From positions 1-64,000 of the forward strand of contig JAGAQJ010000049.1 of NCBI GenBank assembly GCA_017622845.1: a stretch of DNA of 64,000 bases. The letters are read 5' to 3'. The position numbers and the translations under genes were made by a program. The notes below the pieces were generated by a model. The model was given only the letters and a program-made list of their open reading frames with translations, did not search any database and was not told the DNA's origin. This document shows positions 7,779 through 16,024 of this stretch, in pieces. How positions within the stretch are numbered: position 1 is the first letter of the stretch; each line of letters begins with the position of its first letter. This stretch comes from Lachnospiraceae bacterium. GTDB lineage: Bacteria; Bacillota; Clostridia; Lachnospirales; Lachnospiraceae.

Positions 7779-8921
7779 GTGAAAAAGATAGCGATACTTG
7801 GTTCTACCGGATCGATTGGTACACAAACGTTGGAAATTGTTCGTGATAATCCGGATTTACAGGTAGTAGGGCTGGCAGCAGGCTCTAATATCGATTTGTT
7901 TGAGAAGCAGGTCAGGGAATTCAAGCCAAGGCTGGTGTCGCTTAAGAGTGAAGCGGCATGCAAAGAATTAAGAACCAGACTGGCTGATATGACAGTAGAG
8001 ATTGTGCCCGGCATGGATGGCTTGATACAGATAGCTGAAATGGAGGAATCACAGGTGCTTGTGACAGCAATTGTGGGTATGATTGGCATCAGACCTACTA
8101 TCGCTGCAATCAATAAGCATAAAGATATTGCGCTTGCAAATAAAGAGACACTTGTGACGGCAGGTCATATTATTATGCCGCTTGCGGCTTCAATGGGGGT
8201 ATCTATTCTTCCCGTTGACAGTGAGCACAGCGCGATTTTTCAATCGATGCAGGGTGAAAACAAAGACAGAATCAGCAAGCTGCTCATCACGGCATCAGGA
8301 GGACCATTTCGGGGAAGAACCAGAGAAGAACTGGAGAAGGTACAGCTTGAGGACGCATTGAAACACCCAAACTGGTCAATGGGACACAAAATTACCATAG
8401 ATTCTGCGACACTTGTCAATAAGGGGCTTGAGGTGATGGAGGCAAAGTGGCTTTTTCAGGTGGATTTGGATAGGATACAGGTGGTAGTGCATCCGCAGAG
8501 CATTATTCACTCCATGGTGGAATATGCAGACGGCGGTATCATGGCGCAGCTTGGCATGCCTGATATGAAGCTTCCGATACAATATGCGCTGTTTTATCCG
8601 GACAGACGTCCTATGGCAGGTAAGAGAGTTGATTTCTATGAGCTTGGCAGCATTACCTTTGAAAAGCCGGATATGGAGACCTTTATAGGACTAAAACTGG
8701 CAATGAAAGCGGCTGCCGGGGGCGGTAGTATGCCTACTGTATTTAATGCAGCAAATGAGAAAGCGGTCAGCCTGTTTCTGAACAGAAAAATAAGCTTTTT
8801 GCAGATTCCTGAAATCATAGAGATGTGTATGGAGGCTCATCAGAAAATTGCAAATCCTGATGTAGATGCAATTCTTGCAGTAGAACAGGAGACTTATGAG
8901 CGGATTAATATGAAATTTTGA
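7779..8921 (+). CDS. dxr: 1-deoxy-D-xylulose 5-phosphate reductoisomerase
   Basis: 380 residues from a GTG start. It makes 2-C-methyl-D-erythritol 4-phosphate with NADPH in the MEP isoprenoid pathway. Seen are the NADPH-binding GSTGSIGTQTL at the N-terminus, the metal/substrate block PVDSEHSAIFQ, ASGGPFRG, HPNWSMGHKITIDSATLVNK and the C-terminal NAANEKAV motif. The GTG at 7779 is preferred: TGGAGG at 7765-7770 is eight bases upstream and the protein then begins MKKIAILGSTGSIG. Upstream in-frame ATGs at 7701 and 7764 would add residues with no family counterpart. ispG, a later MEP enzyme, lies two genes on. Confidence 0.95.
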   Translation: MKKIAILGSTGSIGTQTLEIVRDNPDLQVVGLAAGSNIDLFEKQVREFKPRLVSLKSEAACKELRTRLADMTVEIVPGMDGLIQIAEMEESQVLVTAIVGMIGIRPTIAAINKHKDIALANKETLVTAGHIIMPLAASMGVSILPVDSEHSAIFQSMQGENKDRISKLLITASGGPFRGRTREELEKVQLEDALKHPNWSMGHKITIDSATLVNKGLEVMEAKWLFQVDLDRIQVVVHPQSIIHSMVEYADGGIMAQLGMPDMKLPIQYALFYPDRRPMAGKRVDFYELGSITFEKPDMETFIGLKLAMKAAAGGGSMPTVFNAANEKAVSLFLNRKISFLQIPEIIEMCMEAHQKIANPDVDAILAVEQETYERINMKF

Positions 8922-8926
8922 GTCCA

Positions 8927-8956
8927 GTAATAGGAAGCCGCAGGATGAAACGGTAT
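8927..8956 (+). repeat. Degenerate copy of the dispersed hairpin element, upstream of rseP
   Basis: Begins GTAATAGGAAGCCG, identical over 14 bases to the copy at 61390-61403, but the 3' arm has decayed so the outer stem no longer pairs well. The inner GAA is kept. Confidence 0.4.
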
Positions 8957-9002
8957 ATTTTAATCAGATAGCGCAGGGCTAAAGGGAGGAAAAAAATAAG
9001 GC

Positions 9003-10088
9003 ATGATTGTTACGATAATTGTATTTGTGTTGATATTTGGAGTGGTGGTGATTGCACATGAGTTGGGCCATTTCCTGATCGCAAAGCTAAACGGCATCAA
9101 GGTGCTGCAGTTTTCCATCGGTATGGGACCGGATATTATAAAATTCACCAAGGGAGATACCAAGTATGTATTAAAACTTCTGCCAATCGGCGGCGCCTGC
9201 ATGTTTGAGGGGGAAGATGGCATTTATTCGACAGACAAAGACGGAGACAATCACGATGGCAGCAAAAAGGCAGAAAAGCCGGAGGGAGCCTTCAGCGATG
9301 CCAATGTCTGGTCAAGAATCGCGACTGTATTTGCCGGACCGTTTTTTAATATTATCTTAGCGTTTTTGCTTTCGCTGATTGTTGTCGGCTTTTCGGGTGA
9401 GGTGATTCCGACAATCAATTCGCTGACAGATGGCTATCCTGCCATAGAAGCAGGACTGCAGGAGGGGGATATTATCACAAAAATGGACGGTGAGCGCATC
9501 TACCTGCAGGGCGAGGTTACTTTCGTATCGGCATTTAGCAAGGGTGAACCGATGGAGATTGAATATAAGCGTGACGGGAAGAAATATACGACAACAATCA
9601 CGCCGAAGTATAGTGAGACAGACGGCAGATATTATCTGGGCTTTACGATTGGTGAAGCAGTGGAATGCAAGGGACTGGATTTGATTAAATACAGTGTATA
9701 CGAGGTTCGCTATTGGCTCAAAACAACAGTAAAAAGTCTTCTGATGCTGGTACAGGGAAGGCTTTCTGCAAATGATTTGTCAGGCCCGGTGGGAATCGCT
9801 GCGACGATTGATGAGACGATAGAGGTGGCAAAGCCGTATGGCATTCCGACAGTTGTCCTTACAATGATTAACTTTGCCGTACTGCTCAGTGTAAACCTTG
9901 GTGTGATGAATCTTCTGCCATTACCAGCTCTTGACGGCGGAAGGCTATTGTTTTTGCTGATTGAGGTAGTCCGGGGGAAACCTGTATCTCCTGAAAAGGA
10001 AGGACTTGTGCACTTTATCGGTTTCGTGGCGCTGATGATATTGATGGTGTTTGTTCTTTATAATGATATCGTAAGAATTTTTGCATAG
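9003..10088 (+). CDS. rseP: Site-2 membrane metalloprotease (RseP/RasP family)
   Basis: 361 residues. An intramembrane zinc protease that cuts transmembrane substrates such as anti-sigma factors and leftover signal peptides. The zinc site HELGH is at residues 19-23 in the first membrane helix, a PDZ domain spans roughly 130-190, and the second conserved motif NLLPLPALDGGR lies near residue 305 before the last helix. AGGGAGG precedes the ATG. It sits between dxr and ispG as in many Firmicutes. Its targets in this organism are not shown; SigE/SigG-type sporulation factors here are controlled by other proteases. Confidence 0.93.
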   Translation: MIVTIIVFVLIFGVVVIAHELGHFLIAKLNGIKVLQFSIGMGPDIIKFTKGDTKYVLKLLPIGGACMFEGEDGIYSTDKDGDNHDGSKKAEKPEGAFSDANVWSRIATVFAGPFFNIILAFLLSLIVVGFSGEVIPTINSLTDGYPAIEAGLQEGDIITKMDGERIYLQGEVTFVSAFSKGEPMEIEYKRDGKKYTTTITPKYSETDGRYYLGFTIGEAVECKGLDLIKYSVYEVRYWLKTTVKSLLMLVQGRLSANDLSGPVGIAATIDETIEVAKPYGIPTVVLTMINFAVLLSVNLGVMNLLPLPALDGGRLLFLLIEVVRGKPVSPEKEGLVHFIGFVALMILMVFVLYNDIVRIFA

Positions 10089-10134
10089 ATTATAACAAAA
10101 AAAGTCGCAGGTGCAGTAAGAATGGGGGATTCAT

Positions 10135-11187
10135 ATGTACAGAGATCATACGAAAGTAATTCACATAGGAAATAAAGTAATCGGCGGCGGCAATCCGATT
10201 ATGATTCAGTCCATGACCAATACAAAAACAGAAGATGTGGGTGCCACAATCGCTCAAATCAAGCGTCTGGAGCAGGCAGGCTGTGACATTATCCGATGCA
10301 CAGTGCCGAATTTGGAAGCTGCAGAAGCGATTGCACAGATTAAAAAAGAAATCACGATTCCGCTGGTAGCAGACATTCATTTTGATTATAAGATGGCAAT
10401 TGCGGCAATGGAAAACGGCGCTGATAAGATTCGCATTAATCCGGGAAATATCGGAGGTCGTGAGAAGGTCGCGAAGGTAGTGCAGGTCGCTAAGGAGAGA
10501 GGCATACCGATACGAGTAGGTGTGAACAGTGGTTCTCTGGAACGCGGGCTGGTGGAGAAGTATCATGGTGTCACAGCAGAGGGGATTGTGGAGAGCGCTC
10601 TTGACAAGGTGCATATGATAGAGGAGCTGGACTATGACAATATGGTCATCAGCATTAAATCCTCCGATGTGATGATGTGTGTGAAAGCACACGAGCTGCT
10701 TGCCGATAAGACGCAGTATCCGCTGCATGTGGGTATTACGGAATCAGGTACGGTTACAAGCGGCAATATTAAGTCAGCAGTAGGACTTGGAATCATACTG
10801 AGCCAGGGTATCGGTGATACCATCAGAGTATCACTGACAGGCGACCCTGTGGAGGAGATTAAGTCTGCCAGGCTGATACTGCGCACACTTGGACTTCGAA
10901 AAGGCGGCATTGAGGTTGTCTCATGTCCGACCTGCGGAAGAACTAACATTGACCTGATAGGGCTGGCAAATCAGGTAGAAAATATGGTTCAGGGTTATGA
11001 CCTTGATATCAAGGTGGCAGTCATGGGCTGTGCCGTAAACGGTCCGGGAGAAGCAAAGGAAGCGGATATCGGTATTGCAGGCGGTATCGGTGAAGGGCTT
11101 TTGATGAAAAAGGGCGAGATTGTAAAAAAAGTGCCGGAAGGTGAGCTTTTGAACACGTTAAAGTATGAGCTGGATAATTGGAAGTAG
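10135..11187 (+). CDS. ispG: 4-hydroxy-3-methylbut-2-en-1-yl diphosphate synthase (flavodoxin-type)
   Basis: 350 residues, matching bacterial IspG without the plant-type insert. It reduces MEcPP to HMBPP, the penultimate MEP-pathway step, using a [4Fe-4S] cluster. The cluster ligands are visible: Cys264 and Cys267 in CPTCGR and Cys299 in GCAVNGPGEA, with the downstream Glu of GPGEA as the fourth ligand of the family. The TIM barrel begins GNPIMIQSMTNTKTEDV. GGGGG precedes the ATG. polC starts eight bases after its stop, so the two should be co-transcribed. Confidence 0.96.
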   Translation: MYRDHTKVIHIGNKVIGGGNPIMIQSMTNTKTEDVGATIAQIKRLEQAGCDIIRCTVPNLEAAEAIAQIKKEITIPLVADIHFDYKMAIAAMENGADKIRINPGNIGGREKVAKVVQVAKERGIPIRVGVNSGSLERGLVEKYHGVTAEGIVESALDKVHMIEELDYDNMVISIKSSDVMMCVKAHELLADKTQYPLHVGITESGTVTSGNIKSAVGLGIILSQGIGDTIRVSLTGDPVEEIKSARLILRTLGLRKGGIEVVSCPTCGRTNIDLIGLANQVENMVQGYDLDIKVAVMGCAVNGPGEAKEADIGIAGGIGEGLLMKKGEIVKKVPEGELLNTLKYELDNWK

Positions 11188-11195
11188 GGTAATAC

Positions 11196-14100
11196 ATGGA
11201 AAAGAAATTTTTCGAGGCGTTTCCGAATCTGAAACTTGATGGTGTGTTGAAAGACCTTTTCGAACAGGTGGCAGTGGAACGAATTACTGCCACCAGGCGA
11301 AAAGATTTGCTGCGCATTTATATTCGAAGCGAGCGTCTGATAGAAAAAGAAAATGTTTATTGCGTGGAGAATGAGATAAAGAAGCAGTTTTTTCCGAGAG
11401 ACCATATTACCATAAAGATATATGAGAAATTTATACTCTCGGAGCAATATAATCCGGAAAAACTGATGGACGTATATAAGGATAGCATTCTTATAGAGCT
11501 GAAAGAATGTGAGCATATGCTTTATACCATGTTCCGGCAGGCAGATATTCATTTTCCGGAGGAAAACAGGATGGAGCTTGTTCTCGAGGACAGTGTGATT
11601 GCAAAGTCCAAAGAGGATGAGCTTATTGGCATTTTGGACAAGGTTTTGAATGAACGGTGCGGCTTTCGGGTAAAATTTCAGACCATTTACAAAGAAGCTA
11701 AGGCAAGTAAATATAAAGAGGAAGATGAGCAGCGCATCAGAAAGATTGTACAGATTATCGGCAGCCGCTTTGAGGCAAATAACAGCAGTGAGGCTTCTGC
11801 GTCAGTGCAGGATAGGAGCATGACTGCATCAGAGAAAATGGTTAAGAATAGGGAACAGCCAGAGACCGTGAAAGCGTCGGTGCCTGCACAAAAGAAGGAG
11901 GCAGCGGCTTCCTTTGGCGCGGAGAAAAAGTCATATGGCAGGTTTGAGAAAGGCGGGGAGAAGGGCTTTCAGAGAAGGGCGTTGAAGCGCTCTGATAATC
12001 CAAATGTTATCTTTGGCCGTGATTTTGAAGACGAAAGCATCAATATTGATGAAATCTGGGGTGAAATGGGTGAGGTCACTATCAGGGGTAAGGTGCGTAC
12101 TCTCGAAACGCGTGAAATCAGAAATGAACGAACGATAGTAACCTTTGAGATAACAGATTTTACAGATACCATTAAGGTGAAGATGTTTGTGCACAATGAG
12201 CAGTTATCGGAGCTTACGGCAGATTTAAAACCTGGTGCATTTCTAAAGCTCAAGGGTGTCACGGTAAATGATACGTTTGACAGGGAGCTTACTATCGGTT
12301 CTGTAATCGGTGTTATGAAAATTCCCGATTTCACAACAGCACGTATGGATAACAGTGCCAGAAAACGAGTGGAGCTTCACTGTCATACTAAGATGAGTGA
12401 TATGGACGGTGTCTCTGATGTAAAGGATATCATAAAACGTGCAAAGAAGTGGGGACATAAGGCAATTGCTATTACGGACCACGGCTGTGTGCAGGCTTTC
12501 CCTGACGCAAATCACGCTTTGGACCATGATGATGACTTTAAGGTTATTTATGGTGTGGAGGGCTATCTGGTAGATGACCTCAAGGAGATTGTGACAGATG
12601 GCAAGGGGCAGACATTGGATGAAACGTATGTGGTTTTTGACATTGAGACAACAGGACTTTCACCAGTTACGAACCGTATTATCGAGATTGGTGCGGTTAA
12701 GGTAGTGAATGGAGAGATTACAGACAGATTTTCAACGTTTGTAAATCCTCAAGTACCGATACCGTTTGAAATTGAAAAGCTGACGAGCATTAACGACAGC
12801 ATGGTCATTGATGCGGAGACGATAGAGCAGGTACTGCCGAAATTTTTCGATTTTGTGGGTGACGCGGTACTTGTGGCTCACAATGCAGACTTTGATGTGA
12901 GCTTTATCAAGGAGAATGCCAGAAGACAGGGAATTGCGGCAGATTTTACATATGTTGACACAGTTGCCATAGCAAGAACGCTGCTTACAGGTCAGGCAAA
13001 ACATACGTTGGATGCGGTTGCCAAGACGCTGGGAATATCACTTGAAAACCATCACAGGGCAGTTGATGATGCAGAGTGTACAGCCGAAATTTTTGTCAAA
13101 TTCATAGAAATGTTAAAGAAAGATGGAATCAATACGCTTTCCGGGCTGAATGACCTGGGAAAAGCAAGCGTGGAAGCGGTCAGAAAGCTTCATTCATATC
13201 ATGTTATTATATTGGCGAAAAATCAGACAGGACGGATTAATCTCTATCGGCTTGTGTCTGAGTCGCATTTGACGTATTTTTATAAAAGACCGCTGATACC
13301 AAAGAGTCTGATTGAAAAATATAGGGAAGGATTAATCATAGGAAGCGCCTGTGAAGCAGGAGAGCTTTTCAGGGCGATGCTTGACGGTCAAAGCGATGAG
13401 CAGATTGCGCGTATCGTGCGCTTTTATGATTATCTTGAGATACAGCCGATAGGCAACAATAAGTTTATGATTGCATCAGAAAAGCATCGTGACATTAACT
13501 CGGAGGAGGACTTAATCGCTCTGAATAAAAAGGTGGTAAAGCTGGGCGAGCAGTTCCATAAGCCGGTTGTAGCCACTTGTGACGTGCATTTTCTGGACCC
13601 GGAGGATGAGGTTTACAGGCGCATTATCATGACAGGAAAAGGCTTTAAAGATGCAGACGAGCAGGCGCCGCTTTTCCTGCGCACTACGGAAGAAATGCTT
13701 GATGAGTTTGCATATTATCTGGGCAGTGAAAAGGCAGAGGAGATTGTCATCACAAACACGAATCTGATAGCAGACATGTGTGACCGTATCGCACCAGTAC
13801 GGCCTGACAAATGTCCTCCGGTCATTGAGAACAGTGACCAGCAGTTGACGGATATCTGCTACAGGAAAGCACATGAAATGTATGGTGATGAGCTTCCTGA
13901 TATCGTGGAGGCAAGACTGAAAAGAGAGCTGAATTCCATCATCAGCAATGGATTTGCCGTGATGTATATCATCGCGCAGAAGCTTGTGTGGAAGTCTGTG
14001 GAGGACGGTTATCTGGTAGGCTCCCGAGGTTCTGTCGGTTCTTCCTTTGTGGCAACGATGGCAGGAATTACGGAGGTGAATCCGTTAAGTCCCCACTATT

Positions 14101-15728
14101 ACTGCAAGAACCGCCATTACAGTGATTTCGATTCAGAGGATGTCAAAAAATTTGCCGGTATGGCAGGCTGTGATATGCCTGATAAGTATTGCCCTATATG
14201 CGGTGAAAAGCTGATTAAGGACGGCTTTGACATTCCATTTGAAACCTTCCTTGGATTTAAGGGAAATAAGGAGCCGGATATTGACCTGAATTTCTCAGGA
14301 GAATATCAAAGTAAGGCACATAAGTACACAGAGGTTATCTTTGGTTATGGTCAGACCTTCCGCGCCGGAACAATCGGTACGCTTGCCGACAAGACTGCTT
14401 ACGGCTATGTGAAAAATTATTATGAGGAGCGCGGAAAACACAAACGTGCCAGTGAGATTAACCGTATTGTTGAAGGGTGCGTAGGAGTGCGGCGTACAAC
14501 AGGGCAGCATCCTGGCGGCATTGTTGTATTGCCTGTGGGAGAGGAGATAAATTCCTTTACCCCGGTGCAGCATCCGGCAAATGATATGACCACAGATACG
14601 ATAACAACGCATTTTGACTATCATTCTATTGACCATAACCTGTTAAAGCTGGACATTCTCGGACACGATGATCCGACGATGATTCGTATGCTTCAGGATT
14701 TGACGGGGATTGACCCGACTGCCATACCGCTTGATGATAAGGAGGTCATGTCGCTTTTTCAAAATACATCGGCGCTTGGCATCACACCGGATGATATCGG
14801 AGGCTGCAAGCTTGGCTGTCTGGGAATACCGGAGTTTGGTACGGATTTTGCGATGCAGATGGTTATTGATGCACAGCCGAAATATTTTTCGGACCTTGTC
14901 AGAATATCGGGGCTGTCACATGGAACCGATGTATGGTTAGGGAATGCACAGACATTGATTCAGGAAGGGAAAGCGACCATTTCCACTGCCATCTGTACAC
15001 GTGATGATATTATGACTTATTTGATTAGTATGGGTCTTGAATCAGAGGAATCCTTCAAAATCATGGAGGCTGTGCGAAAGGGAACAGTGGCGAAGGGGAA
15101 ATGTGCCAATTGGGATGAATGGAAAAAGGATATGCTTGCACATGATGTGCCGGACTGGTATGCATGGTCGTGTGAAAAAATACAGTATATGTTTCCCAAG
15201 GCTCATGCGGCGGCTTATGTTATGATGGGCTGGCGTATCGCATATTGTAAGATTAATTATCCGCTGGCGTATTACTGCGCATTTTTCAGTATCAGGGCTT
15301 CGGCGTTTTCTTATGAAATCATGTGCCAGGGACGCGAACATTTAGAGCGTATTATGGCGGATTATCGAAAGCGCAGCGACAGCTTGTCCAATAAGGAGCA
15401 GGATGCATTAAAGGATATGCGCATTGTGCAGGAAATGTATGCAAGGGGCTTTGAGTTTGTGCCGATTGATATTTTCAGGGCACATTCCAGAAATTTCCAG
15501 ATTGTGGATGAGAAGATTATGCCGTCGCTCAGCAGTATCGAGGGACTTGGTGAGAAGGCGGCAGATGCAATCATGGAAGCTGCAAAGGAGGGTCCGTTCC
15601 TGTCAAAAGATGATTTCAGGAGCCGGACTAAAGTATCAAAGACGGTGATTGATTTGATGGCTGATTTGGGACTTCTGGGCGATATACCGGAATCAAATCA
15701 GATTAGCTTGTTTGATTTGGTCGGATGA
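11196..15728 (+). CDS. polC: DNA polymerase III alpha subunit, PolC type
   Basis: 1510 residues, the Gram-positive replicative polymerase with built-in 3'-5' proofreading. In order: an N-terminal region with a Lys/Glu/Ser-rich linker (about 200-270), an OB-fold (about 285-370), a PHP domain split by the exonuclease (LHCHTKMSDMDG near 393, ITDHG near 430), a DnaQ-type exonuclease starting FDIETTGLSP near 479, then the polymerase core with the catalytic PDIDLNF near 1027 and the C-terminal helix-hairpin-helix region (SSIEGLGEKAADAI). The placement of the exonuclease inside PHP separates PolC from DnaE. It closes the pyrH-polC operon; a strong hairpin terminator follows. Confidence 0.97.
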   Translation: MEKKFFEAFPNLKLDGVLKDLFEQVAVERITATRRKDLLRIYIRSERLIEKENVYCVENEIKKQFFPRDHITIKIYEKFILSEQYNPEKLMDVYKDSILIELKECEHMLYTMFRQADIHFPEENRMELVLEDSVIAKSKEDELIGILDKVLNERCGFRVKFQTIYKEAKASKYKEEDEQRIRKIVQIIGSRFEANNSSEASASVQDRSMTASEKMVKNREQPETVKASVPAQKKEAAASFGAEKKSYGRFEKGGEKGFQRRALKRSDNPNVIFGRDFEDESINIDEIWGEMGEVTIRGKVRTLETREIRNERTIVTFEITDFTDTIKVKMFVHNEQLSELTADLKPGAFLKLKGVTVNDTFDRELTIGSVIGVMKIPDFTTARMDNSARKRVELHCHTKMSDMDGVSDVKDIIKRAKKWGHKAIAITDHGCVQAFPDANHALDHDDDFKVIYGVEGYLVDDLKEIVTDGKGQTLDETYVVFDIETTGLSPVTNRIIEIGAVKVVNGEITDRFSTFVNPQVPIPFEIEKLTSINDSMVIDAETIEQVLPKFFDFVGDAVLVAHNADFDVSFIKENARRQGIAADFTYVDTVAIARTLLTGQAKHTLDAVAKTLGISLENHHRAVDDAECTAEIFVKFIEMLKKDGINTLSGLNDLGKASVEAVRKLHSYHVIILAKNQTGRINLYRLVSESHLTYFYKRPLIPKSLIEKYREGLIIGSACEAGELFRAMLDGQSDEQIARIVRFYDYLEIQPIGNNKFMIASEKHRDINSEEDLIALNKKVVKLGEQFHKPVVATCDVHFLDPEDEVYRRIIMTGKGFKDADEQAPLFLRTTEEMLDEFAYYLGSEKAEEIVITNTNLIADMCDRIAPVRPDKCPPVIENSDQQLTDICYRKAHEMYGDELPDIVEARLKRELNSIISNGFAVMYIIAQKLVWKSVEDGYLVGSRGSVGSSFVATMAGITEVNPLSPHYYCKNRHYSDFDSEDVKKFAGMAGCDMPDKYCPICGEKLIKDGFDIPFETFLGFKGNKEPDIDLNFSGEYQSKAHKYTEVIFGYGQTFRAGTIGTLADKTAYGYVKNYYEERGKHKRASEINRIVEGCVGVRRTTGQHPGGIVVLPVGEEINSFTPVQHPANDMTTDTITTHFDYHSIDHNLLKLDILGHDDPTMIRMLQDLTGIDPTAIPLDDKEVMSLFQNTSALGITPDDIGGCKLGCLGIPEFGTDFAMQMVIDAQPKYFSDLVRISGLSHGTDVWLGNAQTLIQEGKATISTAICTRDDIMTYLISMGLESEESFKIMEAVRKGTVAKGKCANWDEWKKDMLAHDVPDWYAWSCEKIQYMFPKAHAAAYVMMGWRIAYCKINYPLAYYCAFFSIRASAFSYEIMCQGREHLERIMADYRKRSDSLSNKEQDALKDMRIVQEMYARGFEFVPIDIFRAHSRNFQIVDEKIMPSLSSIEGLGEKAADAIMEAAKEGPFLSKDDFRSRTKVSKTVIDLMADLGLLGDIPESNQISLFDLVG

Positions 15729-15765
15729 TGCGGCAGGAAACGACTTGTTTGATATAACAGCATGC

Positions 15766-15811
15766 TTTAGGCTGTCTAAGATAATTTACTTAGACAGCCT
15801 AAAATTATTTT
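15766..15811 (+). terminator. Terminator after polC
   Basis: A perfect 15-base inverted repeat (15766-15780 with 15789-15803), an 8-base loop, and a TTATTTT run after it. The rest of the 296-base gap up to the mannanase gene holds only that gene's promoter and an inverted repeat. Confidence 0.8.
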
Positions 15812-15901
15812 CTAATTTTAGTTAAAAGCACGATAAAAAATGTTAAATAGTGGATTAAAACAATTAAAATATAGTCAAAACGTACATTTTATAGGAAGTT
15901 C

Positions 15902-15930
15902 TTGACGCAATAATAAACTATTCGTATAAT
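15902..15930 (+). promoter_or_regulatory. Sigma-A-type promoter of the mannanase gene
   Basis: TTGACG (15902-15907), 17-base spacer, TATAAT (15925-15930). Transcription should start near 15937, about 88 bases before the GTG. Confidence 0.8.
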
Positions 15931-15942
15931 AAAAACATCTTA

Positions 15943-15988
15943 GTTAAGATTAATCGTGAAGTAAAATTCGAATAAATTTAATCTTAAC
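15943..15988 (+). promoter_or_regulatory. Inverted repeat just downstream of the mannanase promoter
   Basis: GTTAAGATTAA (15943-15953) and TTAATCTTAAC (15978-15988) are exact inverted arms 24 bases apart, starting about six bases after the predicted transcript start. It could be an operator for a substrate-responsive repressor or a leader hairpin; there is no T-run, so it is not a terminator. No regulator gene lies nearby. Confidence 0.45.
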
Positions 15989-16024
15989 AAAAGCTAAAAA
16001 TACTGGGATATTGGAGGGATACAC

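Noticed and set aside
10090..10728. 212-codon open frame on the minus strand
   Set aside because: Antisense to ispG, rich in Cys/His and without family resemblance.
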